Shown piece after piece: positions 1 to 8,723 of a DNA stretch of 64,000 bases; the stretch's first letter is position 1, and every line of letters begins with the position of its first letter. Made by a program: the position numbers and the translations under genes. Under the pieces are notes generated by a model that saw only the letters and a list, made by a program, of their open reading frames with translations, made no database searches and was not told the origin of the DNA. Source of the stretch: an uncultured Lachnospiraceae bacterium (lineage in GTDB: Bacteria; Bacillota_A; Clostridia; Lachnospirales; Lachnospiraceae); contig CAJTOU010000005.1 of assembly GCA_910577835.1 (NCBI GenBank), positions 45,083-109,082 of the forward strand, read 5' to 3'.

Positions 1-1697
1 TGGGTATAAAAGAAGAGTTTCTTGCAAAGTTAAGTGCAACTGTAATTCAGGAATCAAAAGACGGTTATCCTGAATTGGAGGAGAAGAAGGAATTTATTTT
101 CAGAGTGCTGACAGAGGAAGAAAGCAAGTTTAATAATACGATTGATTTGGGACTTGGAATTCTCTCAGATTTAATGGATGATTTGACAGAGAAGGATAAA
201 AGCGTGCTGTCCGGAGAAGATGTGTTCCGTTTATATGATACCTATGGATTTCCACTTGACCTTACAATGGAAATTCTGCAAGAAAAGGGTATGACGTTAG
301 ATGAAGAAGGTTTCTTTGCATGTATGGAAAAACAGCGGAATAAGGCAAGAAAAGCACGCAAAGAGACAAATTATATGGGAGCAGACGCTACTGTTTATGA
401 GGAGATTGATACGGCGGTAACTTCTGTGTTTATTGGTTATAATACTTTACAGGCAGAATCGGAGATTGTTGCGCTTACAACGGAAAGTGAAGTAATACAG
501 GCGTTGGCAGACGGCGATATGGGTACGATTATTGTAAAGGAAACACCTTTTTATGCGACAATGGGCGGACAGGAAGGCGATACTGGAACGATTACAGCGG
601 GTGAGGCTGTGTTTGAGGTGATACAGACAATAAAGCTGTCCGGTGGAAAAATTGGTCATGTGGGAAAAGTGACAAAGGGTATGTTTAAGCTGGGAGATGT
701 GGTTTCGCTTCAGGTTGATGAAACAATGAGAAATGGAACCTGTAAAAATCACAGTGCGACACATTTGCTTCAAAAGGCGCTTAGAATGGTGCTCGGTACA
801 CATGTACAGCAGAAGGGTTCTCTGGTAACGCCGGACAGACTGAGATTTGATTTTTCTCATTTTGAGGCGATGACAGCAGAAGAGATAGCAAAAACAGAAG
901 AAATTGTAAATAGAGAGATAGAGCATGCTTTGCAGGTACGCACAGAGGAAATGAGCATGGAGGATGCCAGAAAGACCGGTGCTATGGCTCTTTTTGATGA
1001 AAAATATGGAGAGACAGTAAGAGTGGTTTCCATGGGAGATTTTTCTGTGGAGCTGTGCGGTGGTACACATGTATCCAATACAGGTACAATCGGCATGTTT
1101 AAGATTGTATCCGAGGCAGGTATTGCAGCGGGTGTAAGAAGAATCGAAGCTCTTACGTCGCAAGGAGTATTAAAGTATTATGCAGAGGTTGAAAAGGAAC
1201 TTAATCAGGCAGCGAAGACTGCCAAATCAGATACAGCAGGTCTTGTGAAGAAGATTGAAGCCATGCAGGAGGATTTGAGAAGGCTGCACAGCGAAAACGA
1301 AAAGCTGAAAAGCCAGATTGCAAATGCAAGTCTTGGCGATATCACAAATCAGATTACTGAGGTATCTGGGGTTAAGCTTCTGGCGACAAGAGTGGACGGT
1401 GTGGATATGAACGGTCTGCGAAATCTTGGCGACCAGTTAAAGAATAAGATAGGCGAAGGTGTTATTCTGATTGCGTCGGCAGCAGGGGATTCCAAAGTAA
1501 ATCTTTTGGCAATGGCTACTGATGAGGCGCAGAAGAGGGGCGCACATGCCGGTAATCTTATAAAAGCGGTAGCTGCCGTAGTTGGCGGAGGCGGAGGCGG
1601 ACGTCCGAATATGGCTCAGGCTGGTGGAAAAAATCCAGAGGCTATCGGGGAGGCACTGAAAGAGGCTTCCAATGTCCTTAAGGGACAAATCAAATAA
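1..1697 (+). CDS. alaS: Alanyl-tRNA synthetase, C-terminal part (5' end outside window)
   Basis: Charges tRNA-Ala with alanine and clears mischarged tRNA in the cytoplasm. The frame is open from base 3, so the catalytic domain lies upstream of the window and about 565 of the usual roughly 870 residues are present. The visible part has the end of the tRNA-recognition region (RLYDTYGFPLDLT), the AlaX/ThrRS-like editing domain with the metal motif HSATHLL and the second motif CGGTHV, a coiled coil of charged heptads, and the DHHA1-type C-Ala domain ending in a glycine run (GGGGGGRPNMAQAGG). These motifs are specific to AlaRS. The first ATG-like starts inside this frame are not the true start, because clearly homologous sequence (GIKEEFLAKLSATVIQESKD) extends to the window edge. 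The next gene follows after only 15 bases. Confidence 0.97.
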   Translation, partial: GIKEEFLAKLSATVIQESKDGYPELEEKKEFIFRVLTEEESKFNNTIDLGLGILSDLMDDLTEKDKSVLSGEDVFRLYDTYGFPLDLTMEILQEKGMTLDEEGFFACMEKQRNKARKARKETNYMGADATVYEEIDTAVTSVFIGYNTLQAESEIVALTTESEVIQALADGDMGTIIVKETPFYATMGGQEGDTGTITAGEAVFEVIQTIKLSGGKIGHVGKVTKGMFKLGDVVSLQVDETMRNGTCKNHSATHLLQKALRMVLGTHVQQKGSLVTPDRLRFDFSHFEAMTAEEIAKTEEIVNREIEHALQVRTEEMSMEDARKTGAMALFDEKYGETVRVVSMGDFSVELCGGTHVSNTGTIGMFKIVSEAGIAAGVRRIEALTSQGVLKYYAEVEKELNQAAKTAKSDTAGLVKKIEAMQEDLRRLHSENEKLKSQIANASLGDITNQITEVSGVKLLATRVDGVDMNGLRNLGDQLKNKIGEGVILIASAAGDSKVNLLAMATDEAQKRGAHAGNLIKAVAAVVGGGGGGRPNMAQAGGKNPEAIGEALKEASNVLKGQIK

Positions 1698-1712
1698 TTT
1701 TAGGAGGTTTTT

Positions 1713-3899
1713 ATGCAGAAATTAACAAAAAAGCTGATTGCTTTTCTTGCATGTATGATGCTGATTCTGTCCATGGCTTTGGCAGCAACGGCGGCAGACG
1801 ACGGCGATGTTGTAAGAAAAGATGGTTTCAGCTCCATGAAAGGACTTGAAATCAGTGTAAGTACAGACAGTGACAAGTATAAAAGCGGAGAAGCTGTCGA
1901 GTATACCATGTCATTTAAAAATACAAATGACTATGACCTTGACAAGGTGAACGTAACTTATAAGTTTCCAGAAGGCGTAAATTACAGCAAAAATTCGACA
2001 GCTTTAAAGGAAGCCAGAGAAATCGGCCATATCAAAGCTGGTGAGACAATTACAAAGACATTTACAACAGAGGGCGATAAGCACAGCAGTATGAACCTTG
2101 GACTGATTATTGGAATTGTTATAGCCGTTGTTGTAATAATAGTGGTTTTGGTGGTTGTACTTATGATGAAGGGCAAAAAGGGAAAGAAAGCCACTGCATC
2201 CATGCTTGCAGGTGTTCTTTTGGCAGGCTGTATGTCATCAGCCTTTTCAACACCGGCATATGCAGTGACAAACTCTGACTTTGCTTCTGTCGGAGTACAT
2301 GACCCTTCTATTGTTAAGGACCCTGAGACAGGTACATACTATATTTTTGGTTCACATCTTGGTTTTGCAAAGACAGATGATTTAATGAAGTGGAAAAATT
2401 TTACGCTGAATATAAGTTCAGATTATGATGCTCTTTTTGGAGATGTCTGGAAAAACTATTGTATTACTCCGGAGAACAGCGAATTGCGTTCGGCTACTGG
2501 TTCAAATATGTGGGCACCGGATGTGATTTGGAATGATACAATGAAAAAATGGTGTATGTACATGAGCATTAATGGAAATGAATGGCATTCTGCGATTGTG
2601 CTTCTTACTGCGGATAAGATTGAAGGACCATATGAATATGTGGATGAAGTAATTTTTTCAGGATGCTTTGGCAGCGCAGATGCATCAGCATCTGCAGAAT
2701 CATCTACAATCAAGGCAGATAAGACAGTGGAATATGACGGCGCAGAAGCAAAAATGACAATGACTGTTACTTTTTCTCCTTACAGCGAAACAGTATCAAG
2801 AGTTGATTATGCCGATATCAAGCAGGTGCTGAAACTGGGAGAAAACGATGCTATTCCAACAAGATATACAACTGACCCAGTGACAACAGGTACGGCAAAT
2901 GTAAACTGTATCGACCCAAATGTACAGTATGATGATGAAGGAAATCTCTGGATGACATACGGCTCATGGTCAGCAGGTATTTTCCAGATTAAACTTGATA
3001 CAAAGACAGGTCTTAGAGATTACGAATATGAATATGGTGAATATGTAAAGGATAAGGTAGACCCATATCTTGGATATAAACTTGCAGGAGGATATTATAA
3101 CTCTGGTGAGGCTCCATATCTTTTAAAGGCAGATAAATATTATTATCTGTTTGTATCACTTGGAAATCTTGAAACAAGTGGTGGTTACAATATGAGAATT
3201 TTCCGTTCTGAAAATATTAATGGACCATATGTAGACCAGAAAGGAAACAGTGCTATTTACACCGCATATGACCCGACAGCCGGTATTGTAGATTTGTCAA
3301 AAGATACAAAGACTACAAAATATAATTCAGTCAGAGGTATCAGAGCAATGAGTTCTGTCAGAATGTATGGAAAGAGTGATACTCATGTTGAGGCAGCTCA
3401 GGGACATAACTCTGCATTTGTAGATGATGATGGCAGAATCTATCTGGTATACCATACAAGATATTCTGATACAGGCGAACAGTTCTGGGTAAGAGTTCAT
3501 CAGATGTATGTGAATGAAGATGGCTGGCTGGTAGTTTCTCCTTATGAATACTCAGGTGAATTACTGACAGAAGTAGGCTTTACACCGGATGAAATTGCAG
3601 GAACCTATGATTTCTCCATTCAGTATCAGAATAAGGTATTTGTGGCAAACTCAGCAGTAGATAAGACAAATGGTATTTATGATGCAATACAGATTACATT
3701 AAGCTCAGACGGAACCATTTCTGGTGGAGCAACAGGTACATGGAAAACCACAACAGGTTCAAATGTTGAAATGGTAATCGACGGTATAACCTATAAGGGA
3801 GTATTTGTAAAACAGGCAAATGAAACCGACAGAGCAGAGACATTAACCTTTACTTTATGTGGTGGTAATCAGCTTGCATGGGGCGCAAAGCTTCCATAA
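1713..3899 (+). CDS. Secreted GH43-family glycosidase with N-terminal membrane-anchor module
   Basis: Probably cleaves arabinose- or xylose-containing plant polysaccharides outside the cell; an endo-arabinanase-like role is the best guess. Residues 1-28 are a signal peptide. Residues about 45-120 resemble a CARDB/DUF11-like Ig fold, 129-151 form a transmembrane helix followed by a Lys/Gly-rich stretch, and 164-184 look like a second signal peptide (GVLLAGC, then a TPAYA cleavage motif). The GH43 beta-propeller follows from about residue 193. Its three expected acidic residues can be assigned: D197 in HDPSI, D401 in DPNVQ and E466 in SGEAPYL. A non-conserved Ala/Ser-rich insertion lies between about 318 and 398. 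The C-terminal 120 residues form a small beta domain. RBS AGGAGG lies 5 bases before the ATG. The two-signal-peptide layout suggests an ancestral gene fusion. Substrate is not determined. Confidence 0.85.
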   Translation: MQKLTKKLIAFLACMMLILSMALAATAADDGDVVRKDGFSSMKGLEISVSTDSDKYKSGEAVEYTMSFKNTNDYDLDKVNVTYKFPEGVNYSKNSTALKEAREIGHIKAGETITKTFTTEGDKHSSMNLGLIIGIVIAVVVIIVVLVVVLMMKGKKGKKATASMLAGVLLAGCMSSAFSTPAYAVTNSDFASVGVHDPSIVKDPETGTYYIFGSHLGFAKTDDLMKWKNFTLNISSDYDALFGDVWKNYCITPENSELRSATGSNMWAPDVIWNDTMKKWCMYMSINGNEWHSAIVLLTADKIEGPYEYVDEVIFSGCFGSADASASAESSTIKADKTVEYDGAEAKMTMTVTFSPYSETVSRVDYADIKQVLKLGENDAIPTRYTTDPVTTGTANVNCIDPNVQYDDEGNLWMTYGSWSAGIFQIKLDTKTGLRDYEYEYGEYVKDKVDPYLGYKLAGGYYNSGEAPYLLKADKYYYLFVSLGNLETSGGYNMRIFRSENINGPYVDQKGNSAIYTAYDPTAGIVDLSKDTKTTKYNSVRGIRAMSSVRMYGKSDTHVEAAQGHNSAFVDDDGRIYLVYHTRYSDTGEQFWVRVHQMYVNEDGWLVVSPYEYSGELLTEVGFTPDEIAGTYDFSIQYQNKVFVANSAVDKTNGIYDAIQITLSSDGTISGGATGTWKTTTGSNVEMVIDGITYKGVFVKQANETDRAETLTFTLCGGNQLAWGAKLP

Positions 3900-3937
3900 A
3901 TCTGTAAAACAAAATAAGAAAAAAATAGAAAAAACAG

Positions 3938-3965
3938 TTGACGAATTTTGATATTGTGATATAAT
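3938..3965 (+). promoter_or_regulatory. Sigma-A-type promoter for rpsU
   Basis: TTGACG at 3938-3943 and TATAAT at 3960-3965 are separated by 16 bases. It sits about 70 bases upstream of the rpsU start, leaving a transcribed leader. Confidence 0.85.
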
Positions 3966-3970
3966 AACAT

Positions 3971-4019
3971 TTGTGCAATCAATACCCAATCAGTTGTATC
4001 ATGCACAATCCCACAACTG
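3971..4019 (+). promoter_or_regulatory. Structured rpsU leader, possible H-type pseudoknot
   Basis: Two 7-base inverted repeats interleave: TTGTGCA (3971-3977) pairs with TGCACAA (4002-4008), and CAGTTGT (3991-3997) pairs with ACAACTG (4013-4019). The order A-B-A'-B' is that of a pseudoknot, and the last arm ends directly beside the ribosome binding site GGAGGGAGG. A translational control element, perhaps bound by S21 itself, is an inference from this geometry. Confidence 0.5.
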
Positions 4020-4038
4020 GAGGGAGGTCAGGTGAGAG

Positions 4039-4215
4039 ATGTCAAATGTTATCGTGAAAGAGAACGAGAGTTTAGATAGCGCATTACGCAGGTTTAAAAG
4101 AAATTGTGCGAAAGCTGGTATTCAGCAGGAAATTCGCAAAAGAGAACATTACGAAAAGCCAAGCGTAAAGCGCAAGAAAAAGTCAGAAGCAGCCAGAAAA
4201 CGCAAATATAATTAA
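4039..4215 (+). CDS. rpsU: 30S ribosomal protein S21
   Basis: A 58-residue small-subunit protein that helps base-pairing between mRNA and 16S rRNA during initiation. The product begins MSNVIVKENESLDSALRRF and ends in the usual Arg/Lys-rich tail (RKKKSEAARKRKYN), matching the size and composition of Firmicutes S21. The ATG follows GGAGGGAGG closely. It has its own strong promoter and a rho-independent terminator, so it is probably expressed as a single gene although it heads the conserved rpsU-yqfC-yqfD-phoH neighbourhood. Confidence 0.96.
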   Translation: MSNVIVKENESLDSALRRFKRNCAKAGIQQEIRKREHYEKPSVKRKKKSEAARKRKYN

Positions 4216-4229
4216 TATCAGGCTTCTCC

Positions 4230-4262
4230 AGCGGACTACTTTTAAGTAGCCCGCTGTTTTTC
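4230..4262 (+). terminator. Rho-independent terminator after rpsU
   Basis: AGCGGACTAC at 4230-4239 pairs with GTAGCCCGCT at 4246-4255 with a single A-C mismatch, followed by GTTTTTC. Confidence 0.85.
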
Positions 4263-4364
4263 GATTTACAGCAATATAAGCTTCTGCTCCACAGGTCTGC
4301 CGGTCTTGAATAATTCAGAAATTTCTGCATATATATAGAACAATAATAAAATGTGTTGATTATT

Positions 4365-4631
4365 ATGAGCCATGATATAAAGAAAAATGTTGCCAATACT
4401 TTGGGGCTTCCCAAAGATTTGGTGATGGGGGAGGTCAATGTCAGAATTGCGGGAAAAAGCAGAATATTTATAGAAAACTATCGTTATATTATAGAGTATA
4501 CAGAATCTGTTCTAAAGCTTCAGTGCAGAAATACAAAATTGAAAATATGCGGAAATAAACTTGTGATAGAATATTACTCAAAAGAAGAAATGCTTGTAAA
4601 GGGCATTATCAGTGAAATATCCTATTATTAA
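4365..4631 (+). CDS. yqfC: Sporulation protein YqfC family
   Basis: An 88-residue member of the YqfC family, known in spore-formers as a sigma-E regulon protein of unknown biochemistry encoded just before yqfD. The sequence has the typical features: an N-terminal helix, then LPKDLVMGEVNV and a beta-rich core with ENYRYIIEY and a closing GIISEI. The ATG at 4365 was chosen over an in-frame GTG at 4353 because family proteins begin close to this point; the ribosome binding site is weak for either. It ends 31 bases before yqfD. Confidence 0.85.
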   Translation: MSHDIKKNVANTLGLPKDLVMGEVNVRIAGKSRIFIENYRYIIEYTESVLKLQCRNTKLKICGNKLVIEYYSKEEMLVKGIISEISYY

Positions 4632-4662
4632 ACAGCAAAGTTTTTCACAGGGAGGAAACGGC

Positions 4663-5916
4663 ATGAAGGAAAAAGCGACAGGTTTTGTTTCTGGTGTGGT
4701 CAGAATTTGTATACAGGGTGAAAATAAAGAACGATTTGTAAACTTATGCAGAAGCTCCGATATTTATATATGGGATATCAGAGACAGCAGCGATTACAGT
4801 TTATGTGTATCAGTGGAAGATTTTTTCAGACTGAAGCCGATTATAAAAAAAACCGCAGTAAAAACAAAAATACAAGAGAAATACGGACTTCCTTTTCTGA
4901 TACATCAGTACAGAAAAAGAAAAATGTTTGTTGCGGGTATTCTGACATCATTTGTGATTATTTATGTTTTATCACTGTTTATTTGGGATATGCAGGTAGA
5001 TGGAAATTATTCTTACAGTGATTATGAAATTTTAAAATTTTTACAGGAAAACAGTATTACCCCTGGAATCAAAAAATCAAAACTGAACTGTGATGAAATC
5101 GAAAAGGAAATCAGAAATCATTATTTTGATATTACATGGGTATCCGTGGAAATGACAGGAACCAGATTAATTGTACATATCAAGGAAAACGAGGAGGAGC
5201 TTCGCAAAGAAGGTGAAACCGATGAGCCAAAGCCCACAGAAGGAGTGGAATATGATATTGTGGCCATAAAAGATGCGATTGTCACAAATATTATTACACG
5301 AAGCGGAACGCCTGCTGTAAAAGCAGATTTGGAGGTAAAAGCGGGGGATACTCTTGTCTATGGTCGCTATGATGTGGTCAATGACAGCTCAGAGGTAGTC
5401 AGAACTCAGTATCTTGCTGCTGATGCGGATATTTATGGCAAAGTGGTTTATCAGTATGAGTATAATCTCCCGTTGAATTATACGAAAAAAGAATATAATA
5501 AGAGCAAAAATCGATTTTCTTTAAGAATTGGAAATAAAATATATAGACTGACAGATAATAAAGAGGAAGAAGAGACAGATATTATTACAGAAGAAAAACA
5601 GCTTTCACTGTATGGGGATTTTTATCTGCCTGTTTTTCTGATGAAAAGCACATATAAAAGTTATGAGGAAAAGGAGTATATTTATTCTGAAGAACAGGCG
5701 GTAAAACTGTGCGAGGAAAAATTATCATATTTTTTAGAAAAATTGGAAAAAAATACTATTCAAATTGTTGAAAATAATGTTACAATAGAGGTGAACAATG
5801 ATATGTGTCAAAGCAAAGGTACGATTACTGTAATTGAAAATATCGGGCAGCTCCGTGCTGTGGAAAATGAACCAATAACAGAAATAACAGAAGAAACAGG
5901 AGAAAGCTATGAGTGA
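4663..5916 (+). CDS. yqfD: Sporulation protein YqfD
   Basis: A 417-residue membrane protein of the YqfD family, required for efficient sporulation in Bacillus, with no known catalytic activity. The N-terminal 80 residues form a small cytoplasmic domain, a transmembrane helix spans about residues 90-108 (FVAGILTSFVIIYVLSLFIW), and a long extracytoplasmic part follows with a POTRA-like stretch (WVSVEMTGTRLIVHIKEN) and beta-rich segments. The ATG at 4663 has GGGAGG nine bases upstream and is preferred to the more upstream in-frame starts, which overlap yqfC. Its last eight bases overlap phoH, which implies translational coupling. Confidence 0.93.
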   Translation: MKEKATGFVSGVVRICIQGENKERFVNLCRSSDIYIWDIRDSSDYSLCVSVEDFFRLKPIIKKTAVKTKIQEKYGLPFLIHQYRKRKMFVAGILTSFVIIYVLSLFIWDMQVDGNYSYSDYEILKFLQENSITPGIKKSKLNCDEIEKEIRNHYFDITWVSVEMTGTRLIVHIKENEEELRKEGETDEPKPTEGVEYDIVAIKDAIVTNIITRSGTPAVKADLEVKAGDTLVYGRYDVVNDSSEVVRTQYLAADADIYGKVVYQYEYNLPLNYTKKEYNKSKNRFSLRIGNKIYRLTDNKEEEETDIITEEKQLSLYGDFYLPVFLMKSTYKSYEEKEYIYSEEQAVKLCEEKLSYFLEKLEKNTIQIVENNVTIEVNNDMCQSKGTITVIENIGQLRAVENEPITEITEETGESYE

Positions 5917-6901
5917 AATCGGAAGAATTATAGATTTGTCAGCCGAAACCGCGGCAAATCTGTTTGGCAAATTTGATGAGTATGTAAAAAAAATAGAAAA
6001 AATGCTGCATGTCTCCTTTGTTTACAGGGAGAATGAACTGAGGGTGATAGGGGGAGAAACCTCTGTAAAGAGGGCAGTAAATGTAGTAAATACGCTGGCA
6101 GAACTGGCTAAAAGGGGAGAAACTATTACAGAACAGAATGTAGATTATGCCCTGTCCCTTACCTTTTCAGACAGTACAGAGCAGATGATTGAACTGGATG
6201 ACGCTATTATATGCCGGACTATCGCAGGTAAACCGATAAAGCCTAAAACAGTGGGACAAAAGAGCTATGTGAACAGTATATCCAATCATACAATTGTTTT
6301 TGGACTAGGACCGGCAGGAACAGGAAAGACTTACCTTGCGATGGCGATGGCGATTTCCGCTTTTAAAAATGATGAGGTAAACCGGATTATTCTGACAAGA
6401 CCGGCAATTGAGGCGGGAGAAAATCTCGGATTTCTGCCCGGAGATTTGCAGAGCAAGGTAGACCCGTATTTAAGGCCATTGTATGATGCTATTTATCAAA
6501 TTATGGGCGCGGAAAGCTACCTTCATAATACGGAAAAAGGTCTGATAGAGGTAGCGCCTCTTGCCTATATGAGAGGGCGGACATTAGATAATGCATTTAT
6601 TATATTAGACGAGGCACAGAATACTACACCGGCACAGATGAAAATGTTTCTGACCAGAATCGGCTTTGGCTCGAAGGTGGTTATTACAGGTGATTTGACA
6701 CAAAAAGACTTGCCGAAAGGCACTGTTTCCGGTCTTGATATTGCAATCAAGGTATTGCAGGGAATTGAAGATATTGACATTATCCGGCTGTCCAATCAGG
6801 ATGTAGTCAGACATCCTCTGGTACAGCGTATTGTAAAGGCATATGAGGAATTTGAAACAAAACATTCAAGAGAAAACAGAGATAACTACAAAAGAAGGTA
6901 A
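5909..6901 (+). CDS. phoH: PhoH-family ATPase (YbeZ/PhoL)
   Basis: A cytoplasmic P-loop ATPase of the PhoH/PhoL family, linked to RNA metabolism and usually encoded beside ybeY. Its precise substrate is unresolved in the literature. The 330-residue product has Walker A GPAGTGKT with K140, Walker B with IILDEAQN around residues 231-238, and the downstream TGDLTQ motif. The N-terminal 110 residues carry a KH-like domain (VIGGETSVKRAVN). It overlaps the end of yqfD by eight bases and is followed after 15 bases by the HD membrane protein, matching the phoL neighbourhood of Bacillus subtilis. Confidence 0.96.
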   Translation: MSEIGRIIDLSAETAANLFGKFDEYVKKIEKMLHVSFVYRENELRVIGGETSVKRAVNVVNTLAELAKRGETITEQNVDYALSLTFSDSTEQMIELDDAIICRTIAGKPIKPKTVGQKSYVNSISNHTIVFGLGPAGTGKTYLAMAMAISAFKNDEVNRIILTRPAIEAGENLGFLPGDLQSKVDPYLRPLYDAIYQIMGAESYLHNTEKGLIEVAPLAYMRGRTLDNAFIILDEAQNTTPAQMKMFLTRIGFGSKVVITGDLTQKDLPKGTVSGLDIAIKVLQGIEDIDIIRLSNQDVVRHPLVQRIVKAYEEFETKHSRENRDNYKRR

Positions 6902-6916
6902 TCAGGAGGATATATC

Positions 6917-8086
6917 ATGAAATCAAAAGAGTTTAAAATTTCTGCTTATAAAAAACAGATTGTTTATGTATATATGGCGGTGCTTACCATTATTATTTGT
7001 TATTTTGCATCGAAAATATACAAGACAGACGAGTTAATCTGGCCCAGAGAACGTTATATCATTGTGGCAACCATGGTGCTCAGTTTTTATACAGTGCTGC
7101 TGAAGCTGTTTCTGGATAAAAAAATGGAGCTGAATCAGGCTGTATATCTGTATCATTTTATTCTGCTTGCGCCGCTGTTTCTTATGGCTTTTCCACTGGA
7201 TTATTATGAGTTAAGGCCATTGTATCTAATACCGATGATTGTGGTAATTGCAAAGGATTTAAGTCTTGGGCTGCTGACAGGTATTGCGGTAATTCTATCT
7301 ACTTATGTGATGATTTTTACAAATCTGGCAGAATTTATATATATTGCGTTTCTGATTATGGTGCTTGGCTGCCTGTCTGCCAGTCAGATTCATAATTTAA
7401 AAAGATTTCTTGTTTCCACATTAATTTTCTGGGCAGGAACCTTCTATTTATGTGGATTATACCGTTATTTTGCATTAAATGCATCTTATGATACCTTTCA
7501 GTATGGATTTGCGGCAATCGGACTTATGGTTGCAGCGGCATGTTCGCTGGTTATTTTCTTTGTCAAATACTGGGTGTTTTTTATCCGGATTAAAATGTTT
7601 GCCAGCGAGAGTTCGATTCCCATGATGGAAATAAAGGAAAAGTCGATTTCATTGTACTATCACAGTGTAGAGGTGGGAAATCTCGCAAAATCGGCTGCGG
7701 CATCTATCGGAGCTGATATCAGACTTTCCTATGCGGCCGGACTTCTGCATGATATCGGAAAACTGGAGAATGCAAAGGACATCAGAGATTATCTGAGGGT
7801 GGCAAATGAATACGGAATACCTAAAAATATCAAGGCGATTATTGTAGAATGCAGCGGAAAATACAGAAAGCCGGCTTCAAAGGAAGCTGCAATCGTTATG
7901 CTTGCAGACTCTACTGTTACTTCTGTGGAGTATATGAGAGAGGCGAAAAAGGATATGTCCGAGGAAAAAATTATTGACAATGTATTTTCCACAAGAGTAA
8001 ACAATGCAAGCCTGAGTAACAGTGGCATCTCTCTTGAAGAATTGTATCTTATAAAAAAAGTATTTCTGAAAAAATATAATTGCTGA
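6917..8086 (+). CDS. Shortened PgpH/YqfF-like membrane protein with degenerate HD domain
   Basis: It occupies the slot of YqfF/PgpH, the c-di-AMP phosphodiesterase, but is only 389 residues against about 700, because the extracellular 7TMR-HDED region is absent. Residues 15-225 hold about seven hydrophobic helices and the rest is a cytoplasmic HD domain. H249 (YYHSVEVGNLA), H278-D279 (LLHDIGK) and D331 (VMLADS) are retained. The part that normally carries three more metal-binding histidines, including the HHGT-type motif, is replaced by a short segment (VECSGKYRKPASKEAA). The family match is clear; whether it still hydrolyses c-di-AMP is doubtful. RBS CAGGAGG precedes the ATG. Confidence 0.85.
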   Translation: MKSKEFKISAYKKQIVYVYMAVLTIIICYFASKIYKTDELIWPRERYIIVATMVLSFYTVLLKLFLDKKMELNQAVYLYHFILLAPLFLMAFPLDYYELRPLYLIPMIVVIAKDLSLGLLTGIAVILSTYVMIFTNLAEFIYIAFLIMVLGCLSASQIHNLKRFLVSTLIFWAGTFYLCGLYRYFALNASYDTFQYGFAAIGLMVAAACSLVIFFVKYWVFFIRIKMFASESSIPMMEIKEKSISLYYHSVEVGNLAKSAAASIGADIRLSYAAGLLHDIGKLENAKDIRDYLRVANEYGIPKNIKAIIVECSGKYRKPASKEAAIVMLADSTVTSVEYMREAKKDMSEEKIIDNVFSTRVNNASLSNSGISLEELYLIKKVFLKKYNC

Positions 8087-8206
8087 AATGTTGTAAAGAA
8101 ATGTTATAAGAAAATATTATATTATATGGGAACATTATTATAGAAATGTTATGCAGAAAGAGGAAATAATAAGAAATAACATGAGGAAATAAGATGAGGA
8201 AATAAC

Positions 8207-8707
8207 ATGAGCTTAATTTTTGAAAATAATGGAAATATGAATTTTGAATTTGACTGTCAGAAAGTGATTAGTGATGTGGTGAATGCCAGTCTTGATTATG
8301 TACACTGTCCTTATGAGGCAACAGTAGAAGTGACACTTGTGGATAATGAAAAAATCCACAGCATGAACAGAGAATTTCGGCAGATAGACAAGCCGACAGA
8401 TGTTTTATCTTTTCCAATGCTGGAATATGAAACTCCCGGCGAATTTTCTTTTCTTGAACTGGAGGAAAATATCGGCTGTTTTGATTGCGATACAGGAGAG
8501 CTAATGCTTGGGGATATTTTGATATCGGCAGAGCAGGTGCGAATACAGGCAGAGGAATATGGACATTCGGAAAAAAGAGAACTTGCATTTTTAACAGCGC
8601 ATAGTATGCTTCATCTTTTCGGCTATGACCATATGGAGGAAAAAGAACGGTTTCACATGGAAAAAATGCAGGATGAAATATTGAACGGACTGAAAATTTA
8701 CAGATAA
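8207..8707 (+). CDS. ybeY: Endoribonuclease YbeY (16S rRNA maturation)
   Basis: A metal-dependent RNase that takes part in 16S rRNA 3'-end maturation and ribosome quality control. The 166-residue product has the diagnostic zinc motif H-x3-H-x5-H in TAHSMLHLFGYDH, together with the family segments TDVLSFPM and LGDILIS. Its ATG is preceded by GATGAGGAAATAAC, a short GAGG site. Between the HD gene and this start lies about 120 A/T-rich bases in which ATGAGGAAATAA is repeated twice. It follows phoH and the HD gene as in other Firmicutes. Confidence 0.96.
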   Translation: MSLIFENNGNMNFEFDCQKVISDVVNASLDYVHCPYEATVEVTLVDNEKIHSMNREFRQIDKPTDVLSFPMLEYETPGEFSFLELEENIGCFDCDTGELMLGDILISAEQVRIQAEEYGHSEKRELAFLTAHSMLHLFGYDHMEEKERFHMEKMQDEILNGLKIYR

Positions 8708-8723
8708 AGCATCGGAGGAAGAA

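Noticed and set aside
447..1163. Leftward open frame of 238 codons inside alaS
   Set aside because: Antisense shadow of alaS; Cys/His/Ser-rich composition, no ribosome binding site and no recognisable motif.
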